A DNA stretch of 64,000 bases from Cupriavidus phytohabitans. GTDB lineage: Bacteria; Pseudomonadota; Gammaproteobacteria; Burkholderiales; Burkholderiaceae. The notes under the pieces were generated by a model. It saw nothing but the letters and a program-made list of their open reading frames with translations. It was not told where the DNA came from and did not search any database. This document shows, one piece after another, positions 22,465 through 30,104 of the stretch; within the stretch, counting starts at the first letter, position 1, and each line of letters starts with the position of its first letter. The DNA lies in the NCBI RefSeq assembly GCF_000426345.1, contig NZ_AUFE01000005.1, positions 124,001 to 188,000 on the forward strand. The letters are read 5' to 3'. Made by a program: the position numbers and the translations under genes.

Positions 22465-22500
22465 TGTGTGTCTCCGTGTGTGTCTCCGTGTGTGTCTCCG
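22465..22500. repeat. Three perfect tandem copies of a 12-bp unit (TGTGTGTCTCCG)
   Basis: Copies occupy 22465-22476, 22477-22488 and 22489-22500 without a mismatch, in the 241-bp spacer between sauT and sauU. On the operon strand the unit reads CGGAGACACACA, so each copy has a GGAG core. The rest of the spacer has no ORF with a ribosome-binding site. Confidence 0.95.
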
Positions 22501-22563
22501 GGAATCGTGGTGGCGGGTGATTGGGCTCCTTGGCGAGGGTGGGGGAAGGGAAGGGCCGTCAGG

Positions 22564-24093
22564 TCAGGCAGGGTCCAGCAGCTTGAGTCGCTGCACCTTG
22601 CCGGAAGGCCCGCGCGGCAACTCCGCGATGAAGCGGAATTCCCTGGGCGTCTTGTAGCGGCCCAGCTCGCGCAGGCAGTGCGCGCGCAGCGCCGCGTCGT
22701 CGCAGGCCACGGCCTCGCGCCGGACGATGAAGGCGACGATCTCCTGCCCGTAGGCGGGGTCGGGCACGCCAACTGCCGCCGCTTCCAGCACGCCCGGATG
22801 GCGCAGCAGCGCTTCGTCGATCTCGCGCGGCGCGATGTTCTCGCCGCCCTTGATGATCAGTTCCTTGGCGCGGCCGGTGATGTAGAAGTAGCCCTCCGCA
22901 TCGCAATAGCCGAGGTCGCCGGTGCGCAGCCAGCCGTCGGGTGTAAAGGCTTCACGCGTGACCTCGGGCGCCTTGTAGTAGCCCGCCATCACGCTCTCGC
23001 CTTGCAGCACGATCTCGCCGATCTCGCCATCGGGCAGCGGTTGCCCGTCGCGCCCCAGCACGCGGGCTTGCGTGCCGGAAGGCCGGCCGATGCTGCCGAT
23101 GCGCCGCTGCTGCGGATCAAGCGGATTGCTGAACGCCGGCGCCGCGGTTTCGGTCATGCCCATGGTCTCGATCACGCCAATGCCGAAGCGCTGCTCGAAC
23201 GCGCGATGGTGCTCCGGCGGCAGCGCGGCGGAAGCGGAGCGGCAGAAGCGCACGCCGGCCGGCGCGCGGCCGTCGGGATCGTTGAGCAGGTAGGCGATGA
23301 TGGTCGGCACCACGTTGAGCCAGGTGCAGCCATGTCGGGCGATCTCGTGCCAGAACGCGCTGGCCGAGAAGCGCATCGGCATCACCACCGAGCCGCCGTG
23401 CACCAGCGGCGCGATCGCGGTCACCACCAGCCCGTTGATGTGGTACAGGGGCAGCGTGGCCAGCACGCGATCCCCCGCGCCGAGCGCATGCTCGCGGCTG
23501 ACGCTGGCGCCGTTGGCGGAGAGGTTGCGGTGGGTCAGCAGCACGCCCTTTGGCGTGCCGGTGGTGCCGGAGGTGTACATCAGCAGCGCCGGGTGGTGGG
23601 GCTGCGGTGGCGGAAGGGGGGCTGCGCCGGGCTGCATTTCCCGCAGCGCGGGCAACACGCTGCCGTCCGGCGCGGTGACCACCACTGGCACCTCGACGCC
23701 GGCTTCGGCCAGCGCCGTGCGGATCGCGGCTTCGCCTTCGGGCGAGGTGAATACGAGCCGCGTGTCGGAGTGCCCGAGGATGTAGCGCAGTTGCGCGGGC
23801 TGGCACAGAAGATTGATCGGATTGGCCACCAGCCCGCAGGCCATGGTGCCAAGCAGAAGTCGCGCGGTCTGTTCGCCGTTGGGCAGGTACACCGACACCG
23901 TCTGGCCGCTGGCGAGGCCGGCCTCGGCGTAGCGGCGGCAGAGTGCATCGGCGTCGGCAGCCAGGGCGCCGAAGCTGAGCGCGCGGCCGCTGTCGGGAGA
24001 CAGCAGGTAGGGTTTGTCGGGGGCTTGCGCGGCACGGGCGGCCAGCAGCGTGGCCACGGTGTCGAGCACTTCGGGGCGGATGCGCGCGTTCAT
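22564..24093 (-). CDS. sauT: Sulfoacetate-CoA ligase (AMP-forming), SauT
   Basis: Encodes 509 residues of the adenylate-forming acyl-CoA synthetase family. The ATP loop is LLMYTSGTTGTPKGVLLTHR, followed by IGVIETMGMTETAAPAFSNP, the hinge region RTGDLGYCDAEGYFYITGRA and GGENIAPREIDEALLRHPG, and the catalytic lysine in PRGPSGKVQRLKLL. The start at 24093 (MNARIRPEVLDTVATLLA) overlaps the sauS stop by one base (TAATG), so translation is coupled. Family members activate carboxylates to CoA thioesters in the cytosol; the sulfoacetate substrate is inferred from the sau gene context. Confidence 0.87.
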   Translation of the reverse strand: MNARIRPEVLDTVATLLAARAAQAPDKPYLLSPDSGRALSFGALAADADALCRRYAEAGLASGQTVSVYLPNGEQTARLLLGTMACGLVANPINLLCQPAQLRYILGHSDTRLVFTSPEGEAAIRTALAEAGVEVPVVVTAPDGSVLPALREMQPGAAPLPPPQPHHPALLMYTSGTTGTPKGVLLTHRNLSANGASVSREHALGAGDRVLATLPLYHINGLVVTAIAPLVHGGSVVMPMRFSASAFWHEIARHGCTWLNVVPTIIAYLLNDPDGRAPAGVRFCRSASAALPPEHHRAFEQRFGIGVIETMGMTETAAPAFSNPLDPQQRRIGSIGRPSGTQARVLGRDGQPLPDGEIGEIVLQGESVMAGYYKAPEVTREAFTPDGWLRTGDLGYCDAEGYFYITGRAKELIIKGGENIAPREIDEALLRHPGVLEAAAVGVPDPAYGQEIVAFIVRREAVACDDAALRAHCLRELGRYKTPREFRFIAELPRGPSGKVQRLKLLDPA

Positions 24094-25535
24094 TAGCCGA
24101 CCCTCGCGAAGTAGTCGCCCAGCAGCTCGCGCTCGTCGGGCACGCGCTCGGCGATCGGCTCTGCGATGCGGGTGATGTTGAGGTACTGCCGCCAGCCGAG
24201 GTTGTCCGAGAAGTTGTTGCCGCCCCAGGTGCCGCAGCCCATTGACAGCGAGAACGGCAGGCCGTTGTCGAAATTGCCGCCGGTGGCGAAGCAGTGCGCC
24301 TGGTTCACGATCACGCGCGCCACCGGCAGTTCCTGCCCGAGTTGCAGCGCCTGCTGCGGATCGGCCGTGTGCAACCCGACCGAGTGGCCCGCGCCCATGT
24401 AGTCGTAGAGGCTCGCCACGCGCGCCACGGCGGCCGTGAAGTCGGCGGCGCGATAGAGCGTAAGCACCGGCGAGAGCTTTTCGCCGGAGAAGGGATAGTC
24501 GCTGCCGACGCCGGTCTCCGGCACCAGCAGCATGGTCGGCTGCAACGCACGCACGCGCGCCAGGCCCGCCAGTTCGGCAATGCGCGGCGCGCTCTGGCCG
24601 GTCATGTCGCCGGCGAGCTTGCCGTGCCGCCACATCAGCGCCTGCAGCCGCGCCTTTTCCTCGGCCGTCAGCAGCACGCCGCCGACGGCGGCAAGCGCTT
24701 CGAGCATGGGCTGGTAGACCGCGTCGAGGATCACCAGGCTGTTCTCCGACGAGCAGCTGGTGGCGTTGTCGAAGGTCTTGGAGCGGACGATCTTTGCCGC
24801 CGCATCGGCCAGCGCCGCGCTGCGATCGACGATGGCGGCCACGTTGCCGGCCCCGACGCCGAAGGCGGGCGTGCCGCAGGTGTAGGCCATGCGCACGTTT
24901 GCCTGCGAGCCGGTGGCCACCACCAGGTCGGCCTGGCGCATCAGCTCTGCGGTCGAGGCTTTCGACACCGGCGCGGGCAGCATCTGCACCAGGTCCGCGG
25001 GCAGGCCGGCGCGCGCGAACTCGGCGTGGATGAACCACAGCAGCAGCTCGCACGTGCCCTGTCCCTTGGGCGAGGGCGCCACCACTACGCTGTTGCCGCA
25101 CTTGAGCGCGTTGATGATCTTGTTGGCCGGCGTCGCCCCGGGGTTGGTCGACGGCGTGATCGCGGCGACCACGCCGACTGGCCGCGCGATCTCGGTGATG
25201 CCGGTGGCCGTGTCACGCGAGATCACGCCGACGGTCTTGCGTCCGTGCAGGTCGCGCAGCAGGCCCAGTGTCTTGCGATGGTTCTTGCGGATCTTGTCAT
25301 CGACGTTGCCAAGGCCGGTGTCGGCCACGGCCCGCTCGGCCAGCCGTCGGTTGCGCGCGGGCTCCATGATGGCCCACGCGGCGGCAGCCGCGGCGGTGTC
25401 GACGGTGGCCTGGCCGGCACGCGCGAACACGCGCTGCGCCTGCCGGGCGCGCGCCACGATCGCATCGACCTGGTCTTCCTGCACGGGCACATCGGTGGAA
25501 TGGGACTGCTGGCGCTGCAGTATCTGCACACTCAT
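24093..25535 (-). CDS. sauS: Sulfoacetaldehyde dehydrogenase (acylating), SauS
   Basis: Encodes 480 residues of the CoA-acylating aldehyde dehydrogenase family (relatives of EutE/AdhE-N). Visible are TGITEIARPVGVVAAITPST, NPGATPANKIINALKCGNSV, ATGSQANVRMAYTCGTPAFG, and the catalytic cysteine in NATSCSSENSLVI. The C-terminal part (HCFATGGNFDNGLPFSLSMG, then CGTWGGNNFSDNL) is also typical. In C. necator H16 SauS reduces sulfoacetyl-CoA to sulfoacetaldehyde with NADPH, reversing the usual naming direction. It is the first gene of the operon, divergent from the IclR-type sauR. Substrate is inferred from the matching four-gene layout. Confidence 0.88.
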   Translation of the reverse strand: MSVQILQRQQSHSTDVPVQEDQVDAIVARARQAQRVFARAGQATVDTAAAAAAWAIMEPARNRRLAERAVADTGLGNVDDKIRKNHRKTLGLLRDLHGRKTVGVISRDTATGITEIARPVGVVAAITPSTNPGATPANKIINALKCGNSVVVAPSPKGQGTCELLLWFIHAEFARAGLPADLVQMLPAPVSKASTAELMRQADLVVATGSQANVRMAYTCGTPAFGVGAGNVAAIVDRSAALADAAAKIVRSKTFDNATSCSSENSLVILDAVYQPMLEALAAVGGVLLTAEEKARLQALMWRHGKLAGDMTGQSAPRIAELAGLARVRALQPTMLLVPETGVGSDYPFSGEKLSPVLTLYRAADFTAAVARVASLYDYMGAGHSVGLHTADPQQALQLGQELPVARVIVNQAHCFATGGNFDNGLPFSLSMGCGTWGGNNFSDNLGWRQYLNITRIAEPIAERVPDERELLGDYFARVG

Positions 25536-25673
25536 GGATCGGCTCCGGGGTTGGTTCGGGTAGGTCCGCCGCGGCGGCCCCGGATCGAATCTAGTGAACC
25601 CGGACAGGCATGCCGTCCCAATTTGTGCGCTTTCGCGAGCACGGCTGCGGGCTGCAACCGCTAATGCAGTTTT

Positions 25674-25693
25674 CGGGACGCCAGGGCGTCCCG
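25674..25693. promoter_or_regulatory. Probable SauR operator (CGGGACGCC-AG-GGCGTCCCG)
   Basis: Perfect 9-bp arms separated by two bases lie 20 bp before the sauR ATG, in the 178-bp divergent spacer to sauS. The symmetry and position suit an IclR-family dimer site acting on both genes. It could also be an RNA hairpin in the sauR leader. Confidence 0.55.
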
Positions 25694-25713
25694 GAATCCG
25701 CTAAATTGCATCC

Positions 25714-26472
25714 ATGAGCAATCACTCGAACGCCGCCGCGGTGCGTGCCTTCCGCATCCTGGAGATCCTGTCCGCGGCCGACGGGCCCATGCCGCTGTCG
25801 GCCATCGTGCAGGAGATCGGGCTGCCCAAGCAGACCGTGCACCGCATCCTCAAGCAGCTGGAAAGCACGTGGCTGGTATCGCGCACGGCGGGCAGCCCCG
25901 GCTATGAATGCTCTTCACGGGTGCGCCAGCTCGCGGTCAACGTGCTGATGCAGGCGGGGCCAGCCGCGGCGCGACACGCGATCCTGCAGCAGCTGGTCGA
26001 CAAGGTCGGCGAGACCTGCAACCTGACCATGCTGTCGGGCGACGACGTGGTCTACCTGGATCGCGTGGAAACGCAATGGCCGCTGCGCATGCACCTGCAG
26101 CCGGGCTCGCGCGTGCCGCTGCATTGCACCGCGAGCGGCAAGCTGTTGCTGGCGTTCCTGCCATGCGCGCAGCGTGAACGTCTGGTGGCCAATCTGCCGC
26201 TGCGCGCGCATTCGGCTCGTACCATCACCGACGCTGCCGCACTGCACGCGGAGCTGGCCGAGACTCGGCGGCGGCGCCTGGGCATCAACAACCAGGAAAA
26301 TCTCGAGGGGATGATCGCGGTGGCGGTGCCGGTGATGCGCAATCGCAACCGCGCCTGCGCGGCGATCGCGGTGCAGGCACCGCTGGCGCGGATGACGATG
26401 GACCGGCTGATGGGATTCGTGCCCGACCTGCGCCTGGCGGCGGACGCGATGGTGAAGACGTTCGGGGAGTAA
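25714..26472 (+). CDS. sauR: IclR-family transcriptional regulator SauR
   Basis: Encodes 252 residues. The N-terminal winged helix is clear (VRAFRILEILSAADGPMPLS, then AIVQEIGLPKQTVHRILKQL). The IclR effector domain follows with GETCNLTMLSGDDVVYLDRV, VPLHCTASGKLLLAFLP and NNQENLEGMIAVAVPVM. It is divergent from sauSTU and is the expected sensor of sulfoacetate or its metabolite. No clear ribosome-binding site precedes the ATG at 25714. IclR proteins may activate or repress; the sequence does not tell which. Confidence 0.88.
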   Translation: MSNHSNAAAVRAFRILEILSAADGPMPLSAIVQEIGLPKQTVHRILKQLESTWLVSRTAGSPGYECSSRVRQLAVNVLMQAGPAAARHAILQQLVDKVGETCNLTMLSGDDVVYLDRVETQWPLRMHLQPGSRVPLHCTASGKLLLAFLPCAQRERLVANLPLRAHSARTITDAAALHAELAETRRRRLGINNQENLEGMIAVAVPVMRNRNRACAAIAVQAPLARMTMDRLMGFVPDLRLAADAMVKTFGE

Positions 26473-26491
26473 TTGTGAGCGTGTTTGCCGC

Positions 26492-26534
26492 TGGTTTGCT
26501 CCCCTCTCCCGCGAGCGGGAGAGGGAGCAAACCA
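26492..26534. repeat. Long REP-like hairpin after sauR
   Basis: About 20-bp arms (TGGTTTGCTCC... with ...GGAGCAAACCA, core CTCTCCCGC/GCGGGAGAG) match except for one extra C. The core is shared with 736-764. It lies between convergent sauR and the BPSS1780-like gene, and could act as a terminator or transcript-stabilising element. Confidence 0.65.
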
Positions 26535-26554
26535 TCAGCGCTGAAAATGCAGAC

Positions 26555-27352
26555 TTAGACCGTCGGCGCAGCCGGCTCCACCCCCGGCGGGGTCACGTTG
26601 AAACACCCGCGGTAGGTCGCATAGAACGAGCAATACAAAATCGCCAGCATCAGCAGCGAATACGGCGTCACCAGGAACGACAGCACCGTTTCCGCCCCGA
26701 ACACGCTGAACACCGCTTCCAGGAAGAACGGGATCGCAACCAGCAGCATCGCGAACAGCACGATGTACGTAAAGAACGCGCCACGGTTGCGCCAGCATGC
26801 GGTCCAGCTGAAGAACAGCGCCTTCACCGGCGGCACGCCATGCCAGGCCGCCAGCAGTGGCGCGAACCAGAACATCATCGCGATCGGTGTGTACAGCAGC
26901 GCGCCGATCATCATCGCGTAGTAGAGCTGCCGCACTGCTTCGGCCGAGGGTGCTTCTTCCTTCAGCACGATCGGCACCAGCGCGCTCATGTCGACCACGG
27001 CGCCGGCGATCAGCCCCAGCATGAACACCAGCCCGGCGTAGATGCCGCCCAGCACCAGCAGGTTGCGCGTGGCTTCCTTGCCATTGGCGCGAAAGCCCGC
27101 CAGCAGCACGGTTGGCAGCACGCGCTTGTTCTGGATCACGTCGCGGCATGCGGTCATCACGCCGACAGAAAGGCCCGGCGTGACCACCAGCAGCGCGATG
27201 ATGCCGATCAGCGGCACCACGATGGCCAGCTGCGCGGCAATCAGGTAGACGAACAGCAGCATCAGGAAAGTCAGCGGGTTCTTGCGGAACAGCCAGATAC
27301 CCTGGCGGAACCAGACGTAGCCTTCCTTGGCAGGAACTTCCAGTAGTTGCAT
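26555..27352 (-). CDS. BPSS1780-like inner-membrane protein
   Basis: Encodes 265 residues. A short cytosolic start (MQLLEVPAKEGYVWFRQGIW) is followed by about six hydrophobic segments, including LTFLMLLFVYLIAAQLAIVV and TYIVLFAMLLVAIPFFLEAV. The N-terminal VPAKEGYVWFRQGIWLFRKN is the recognisable mark of this Burkholderiaceae family of unknown function. It starts 6 bp after the thrB stop on the same strand, so the two are very likely co-transcribed. No catalytic motif was seen. Confidence 0.85.
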   Translation of the reverse strand: MQLLEVPAKEGYVWFRQGIWLFRKNPLTFLMLLFVYLIAAQLAIVVPLIGIIALLVVTPGLSVGVMTACRDVIQNKRVLPTVLLAGFRANGKEATRNLLVLGGIYAGLVFMLGLIAGAVVDMSALVPIVLKEEAPSAEAVRQLYYAMMIGALLYTPIAMMFWFAPLLAAWHGVPPVKALFFSWTACWRNRGAFFTYIVLFAMLLVAIPFFLEAVFSVFGAETVLSFLVTPYSLLMLAILYCSFYATYRGCFNVTPPGVEPAAPTV

Positions 27353-27358
27353 GACGGA

Positions 27359-28351
27359 TCAGATCCAGGGGAGCGGGCGCGCGGGACTGGCGTCCAGGCG
27401 CCGGCGCAGGATGCGTTCGAAATGGGTGGGATCGTGCGGCTGCAGCATGTCGGCCTCGCGCGGCAGGTAGAAATCCCACAGCCGTGACACCCAGAAGCGC
27501 AGCGCGCCCGCGCGCAGCATGTCCTGCCAGTGCGCGGCCTCGGTGCCGGTCAGCGGCCTGACCGCATGATAAGCCCGCAGCATTGCCTGCGCCCGCGCGT
27601 GGTCGAGTTCGCCGCTGGCCAGGTCGATGCACCAGTCGTTGACGGTGACCGCCAGGTCGAACAGCCACTTGTCGTTGCCGGCAAAGTAGAAGTCGAAGAA
27701 CCCGCCTAGACGGTGGCGGCCGCTGCCGTCTTCCTCGAACAGCACGTTGTCGCGGAACAGGTCGCAGTGGCAGGGGCCTTCGCCCAGGCTGGCGTAGTCG
27801 GCGCTGCCGAAGAACGCCGCCTGGTGCGCGATTTCCCGTTGCAGCAGCGCGCGCTGGCCGGCGTCGAGGAAAGGCAGGATCTCGGGCTCGGTCTGCTGCC
27901 ACCACGGCAGGCTGCGCAGGTTGGGCTGGCGGCGCGGGTAGTCCTGGCCGGCCAGGTGCATGCGGGCCAGCATGTCGCCGACTTCGGCGCAGTGCTGCGC
28001 GTCCGGCGCCAGTTGCGAGGCCCCGGGCAGGCGCGTGACGATGGTGGCCGGCTTGCCCTTGAGCGGGCGCAGGATCTCGCCGTCGCGCGCCGGGATCGGC
28101 GCCGGCACGCGGATGCCGCGCTCGGCCAGGTGCGCCATCAGGTGCAGGTAATAGGGCAGCTGCGCGAACGACAGCCGCTCGAAGATGGTCAGCACGTACT
28201 GGCGTGCCTGGCCATCCTGCTCCATGGTAAGGAAGAAATTGCTGTTCTCGATGCCCGAGGCGATGCCGCGCAGTTCGCGCACTTCGCCAAGGTCGAAATC
28301 AAGCAGCCAGCTGGCGATCTCGTCCTGCGAGACCGTGGTGAATACGGCCAT
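27359..28351 (-). CDS. thrB: Homoserine kinase (ThrB, aminoglycoside-phosphotransferase fold)
   Basis: Encodes 330 residues. This is the APH-fold homoserine kinase used by many proteobacteria rather than the GHMP type. The start [20 protein letters not shown] at 28351 is family-typical. Also visible are [15 protein letters not shown], the catalytic loop [17 protein letters not shown], and [20 protein letters not shown] with the metal-binding aspartate. It phosphorylates homoserine in threonine synthesis in the cytosol. It lies between the DUF2782 gene (upstream) and the BPSS1780-like gene (6 bp downstream). Confidence 0.95.
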   Translation of the reverse strand: MAVFTTVSQDEIASWLLDFDLGEVRELRGIASGIENSNFFLTMEQDGQARQYVLTIFERLSFAQLPYYLHLMAHLAERGIRVPAPIPARDGEILRPLKGKPATIVTRLPGASQLAPDAQHCAEVGDMLARMHLAGQDYPRRQPNLRSLPWWQQTEPEILPFLDAGQRALLQREIAHQAAFFGSADYASLGEGPCHCDLFRDNVLFEEDGSGRHRLGGFFDFYFAGNDKWLFDLAVTVNDWCIDLASGELDHARAQAMLRAYHAVRPLTGTEAAHWQDMLRAGALRFWVSRLWDFYLPREADMLQPHDPTHFERILRRRLDASPARPLPWI

Positions 28352-28456
28352 ACTCGTTGTGTGAAGCGAATCGGAAAGCGGCGGCAAAGCAAGGGCCGCC
28401 GCCGCGGCATGACTGCCGGAGGGCCGGCGCGGCCCGGTCACGCCGGGCCGTGGGTC

Positions 28457-28486
28457 AGCGTCCCGCCGCCGCTGCGGCGGGACGCT
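28457..28486 (-). terminator. 13-bp perfect hairpin between DUF2782 gene and thrB
   Basis: Arms GCGTCCCGCCGC (28458-28469) and GCGGCGGGACGC (28474-28485), extended by one A-T pair, enclose a 4-nt loop just after the DUF2782 stop on the reverse strand. There is no U-run, so it may attenuate or stabilise rather than fully terminate. Confidence 0.5.
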
Positions 28487-28493
28487 TGCATGG

Positions 28494-28907
28494 TCAGAAC
28501 TTCAGGTTGACCGAGGGCACGCGGTTGACATCGTGCTCACGGATCCGCGGCGAGCTGTCTTCCGGCTTGCTCATCTCGTACTTGGTGCCGAAGCCGGACT
28601 TGACCTGGATATCGGTGGCCCGGCCCTTGTCGCGGTACTCGCGCACCTGCGTGCCGTCGCGCTCGTTGAGCTGGAAGCTCGGCTGGCGCGGCTGGTTCAG
28701 CTGCGTCTTGGCTGCCGGCGCGATCGGCTGGTTGTTGATCTGGTTCAGTTCCTGCTGTGTCAGTGCGCTGCTTTCCTGGTTGCCCTGGGCCAGCACGGGT
28801 GCCGCCAGCGCAAATGTGGCGGCAGCCGCGGCCATCAGGCGCAGGCCTGCGGGCAGGGGGTCGTCGGACCGGGCAGAACGGCACGACCGGGTGGAACGGG
28901 AGGTCAT
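28494..28907 (-). CDS. DUF2782 domain-containing exported protein
   Basis: Encodes 137 residues from the ATG at 28907, which has AGGAG seven bases upstream. An Arg-rich start and hydrophobic stretch ([20 protein letters not shown]) form a probable signal peptide cut after AQ. The C-terminal half ([20 protein letters not shown], then [17 protein letters not shown]) is the DUF2782 pattern. Function is unknown. In related bacteria it sits between polA and thrB, as here with LOG in addition. Confidence 0.85.
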   Translation of the reverse strand: MTSRSTRSCRSARSDDPLPAGLRLMAAAAATFALAAPVLAQGNQESSALTQQELNQINNQPIAPAAKTQLNQPRQPSFQLNERDGTQVREYRDKGRATDIQVKSGFGTKYEMSKPEDSSPRIREHDVNRVPSVNLKF

Positions 28908-29125
28908 CAGGGGCTCCTGTGCGGCGTCGCGGCGCTCCATAAGGGCAATAAGGGGCGGCGGGCGGCGCCGCGGCATGCGGCGGTTGGCTGCAACCCGGCG
29001 GCGCCGGGCTTGGCAGAACGGACAGGTTCCATTCTAGCAATTCTGCCGTGCCCGGAGGCCGGGCCGTGCCCCGCGGCGCACCCGCGCAACGCCCGGTGTG
29101 CCTGACGCGTGGCTTGCGGCGCAAG

Positions 29126-29148
29126 CCGGCCGGGCCGAACCCGGCCGG
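29126..29148 (-). terminator. Hairpin downstream of LOG gene (CCGGCCGGG / CCCGGCCGG)
   Basis: A perfect 9-bp stem with a 5-nt loop lies four bases past the LOG stop on the reverse strand. A second small inverted repeat (GCTTGC-N3-GCAAGC) adjoins it. No U-run is present. Confidence 0.45.
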
Positions 29149-29152
29149 GCGC

Positions 29153-30100
29153 TTACAGGTAGAACATCTCTTCCTTGGGCGGGATCGGCTTGTCGCCGCC
29201 ACGGCGCTCGTAGTAGTCGTAGACTGCTTCGAGCACTTCATGCGGCTCGTCGACGATCTTCATCAGGTCGAGGTCGTGCTCGGCGATCAGGCCCATCGGC
29301 AGCAGCGTGAAGCGGAACCAGTCCAGCAGGCCCTTCCAGAAGCGGCTGCCGAACATGACCACTGGCACCGAGCGCGACTTGCCGGTCTGCACCAGCGTCA
29401 GCACCTCGGCCAGCTCGTCCAGCGTGCCGAAGCCGCCCGGCATCACAATAAACGCGTCCGAGTTCTTGACGAAGGTGACCTTGCGCGTGAAGAAGTGGCG
29501 GAAGCGCATGGCAATGTCCTGGTATGGATTGCCCTGCTGCTCGTGCGGCAGCTCAATGTTCAGGCCCACGCTGGCCGACTTGCCGGCGTGCGCGCCCTTG
29601 TTGGCCGCTTCCATGATGCCGGGGCCGCCGCCCGAGATGACAGCGAAGCCGGCATCGGAGAACAGCCGCGCGATCTCGATGGTGCGCTGGTAGTAGGGCG
29701 AATCCTCGCGCAGGCGTGCGCTGCCGTAGATCGACACGGCCGGGCGGATCTCCGAGAGGTACTCGGTCGCCTCGATGAACTCTGCCATAATCGTGAACAT
29801 TTGCCACGATGCGCGCGCCTTCTTTGCGGTAGCGCGGTCTTCGTCGGCCAGCGCACGCAGGCTGGGGATCATCTTGCGCGGATTGGCGCGCGCGGCCGCG
29901 GCGGCGGCTTTTTCAGCGGCCACTTCAGGCGGATGGCCTGCGGCGGCGGCATCGGCCGCGGCGGCTATGGCTGCGGCGTGTTCGGACGCTGCCTCCGGCG
30001 GGGGTTGCACGGTATCGCCGGAGATATCGGAAACATCCGGATCAGCAAGGGGGGCGGTCGAGGCACCGCCCGCAGCGGCACCAGTCAATTTTGAGTCCAT
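29153..30100 (-). CDS. LOG family (TIGR00730) nucleotide phosphoribohydrolase-like protein
   Basis: Encodes up to 315 residues. The Rossmann-like LOG domain has both signature motifs: VISGGGPGIMEAANKGAHAG and IVMPGGFGTLDELAEVLTLV. Such proteins hydrolyse nucleoside 5'-monophosphates to base and ribose phosphate (cytokinin activation in plants, nucleotide salvage in bacteria). The first 76 residues are Ala-rich and low in complexity; an in-frame ATG at 29872 (MIPSLRALADEDRAT) may be the true start because conserved sequence begins there. With the long start, the gene begins four bases from the divergent polA ATG. Neither start has a strong ribosome-binding site. Confidence 0.88.
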   Translation of the reverse strand: MDSKLTGAAAGGASTAPLADPDVSDISGDTVQPPPEAASEHAAAIAAAADAAAAGHPPEVAAEKAAAAAARANPRKMIPSLRALADEDRATAKKARASWQMFTIMAEFIEATEYLSEIRPAVSIYGSARLREDSPYYQRTIEIARLFSDAGFAVISGGGPGIMEAANKGAHAGKSASVGLNIELPHEQQGNPYQDIAMRFRHFFTRKVTFVKNSDAFIVMPGGFGTLDELAEVLTLVQTGKSRSVPVVMFGSRFWKGLLDWFRFTLLPMGLIAEHDLDLMKIVDEPHEVLEAVYDYYERRGGDKPIPPKEEMFYL

Positions 30101-30104
30101 GGGA

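Noticed and set aside
22465..22500. CRISPR array
   Set aside because: The 12-bp units are directly adjacent with no spacers and there are no cas genes.
24096..25101. A fused protein reading through from sauS into sauT
   Set aside because: The open frame upstream of the sauT ATG is antisense-like in composition and out of frame with SauS, which is intact and ends at 24093.
26535..27905. A 456-residue reverse frame spanning the BPSS1780-like gene and thrB
   Set aside because: It is an out-of-frame Arg/Ala-rich shadow of two well-supported genes.
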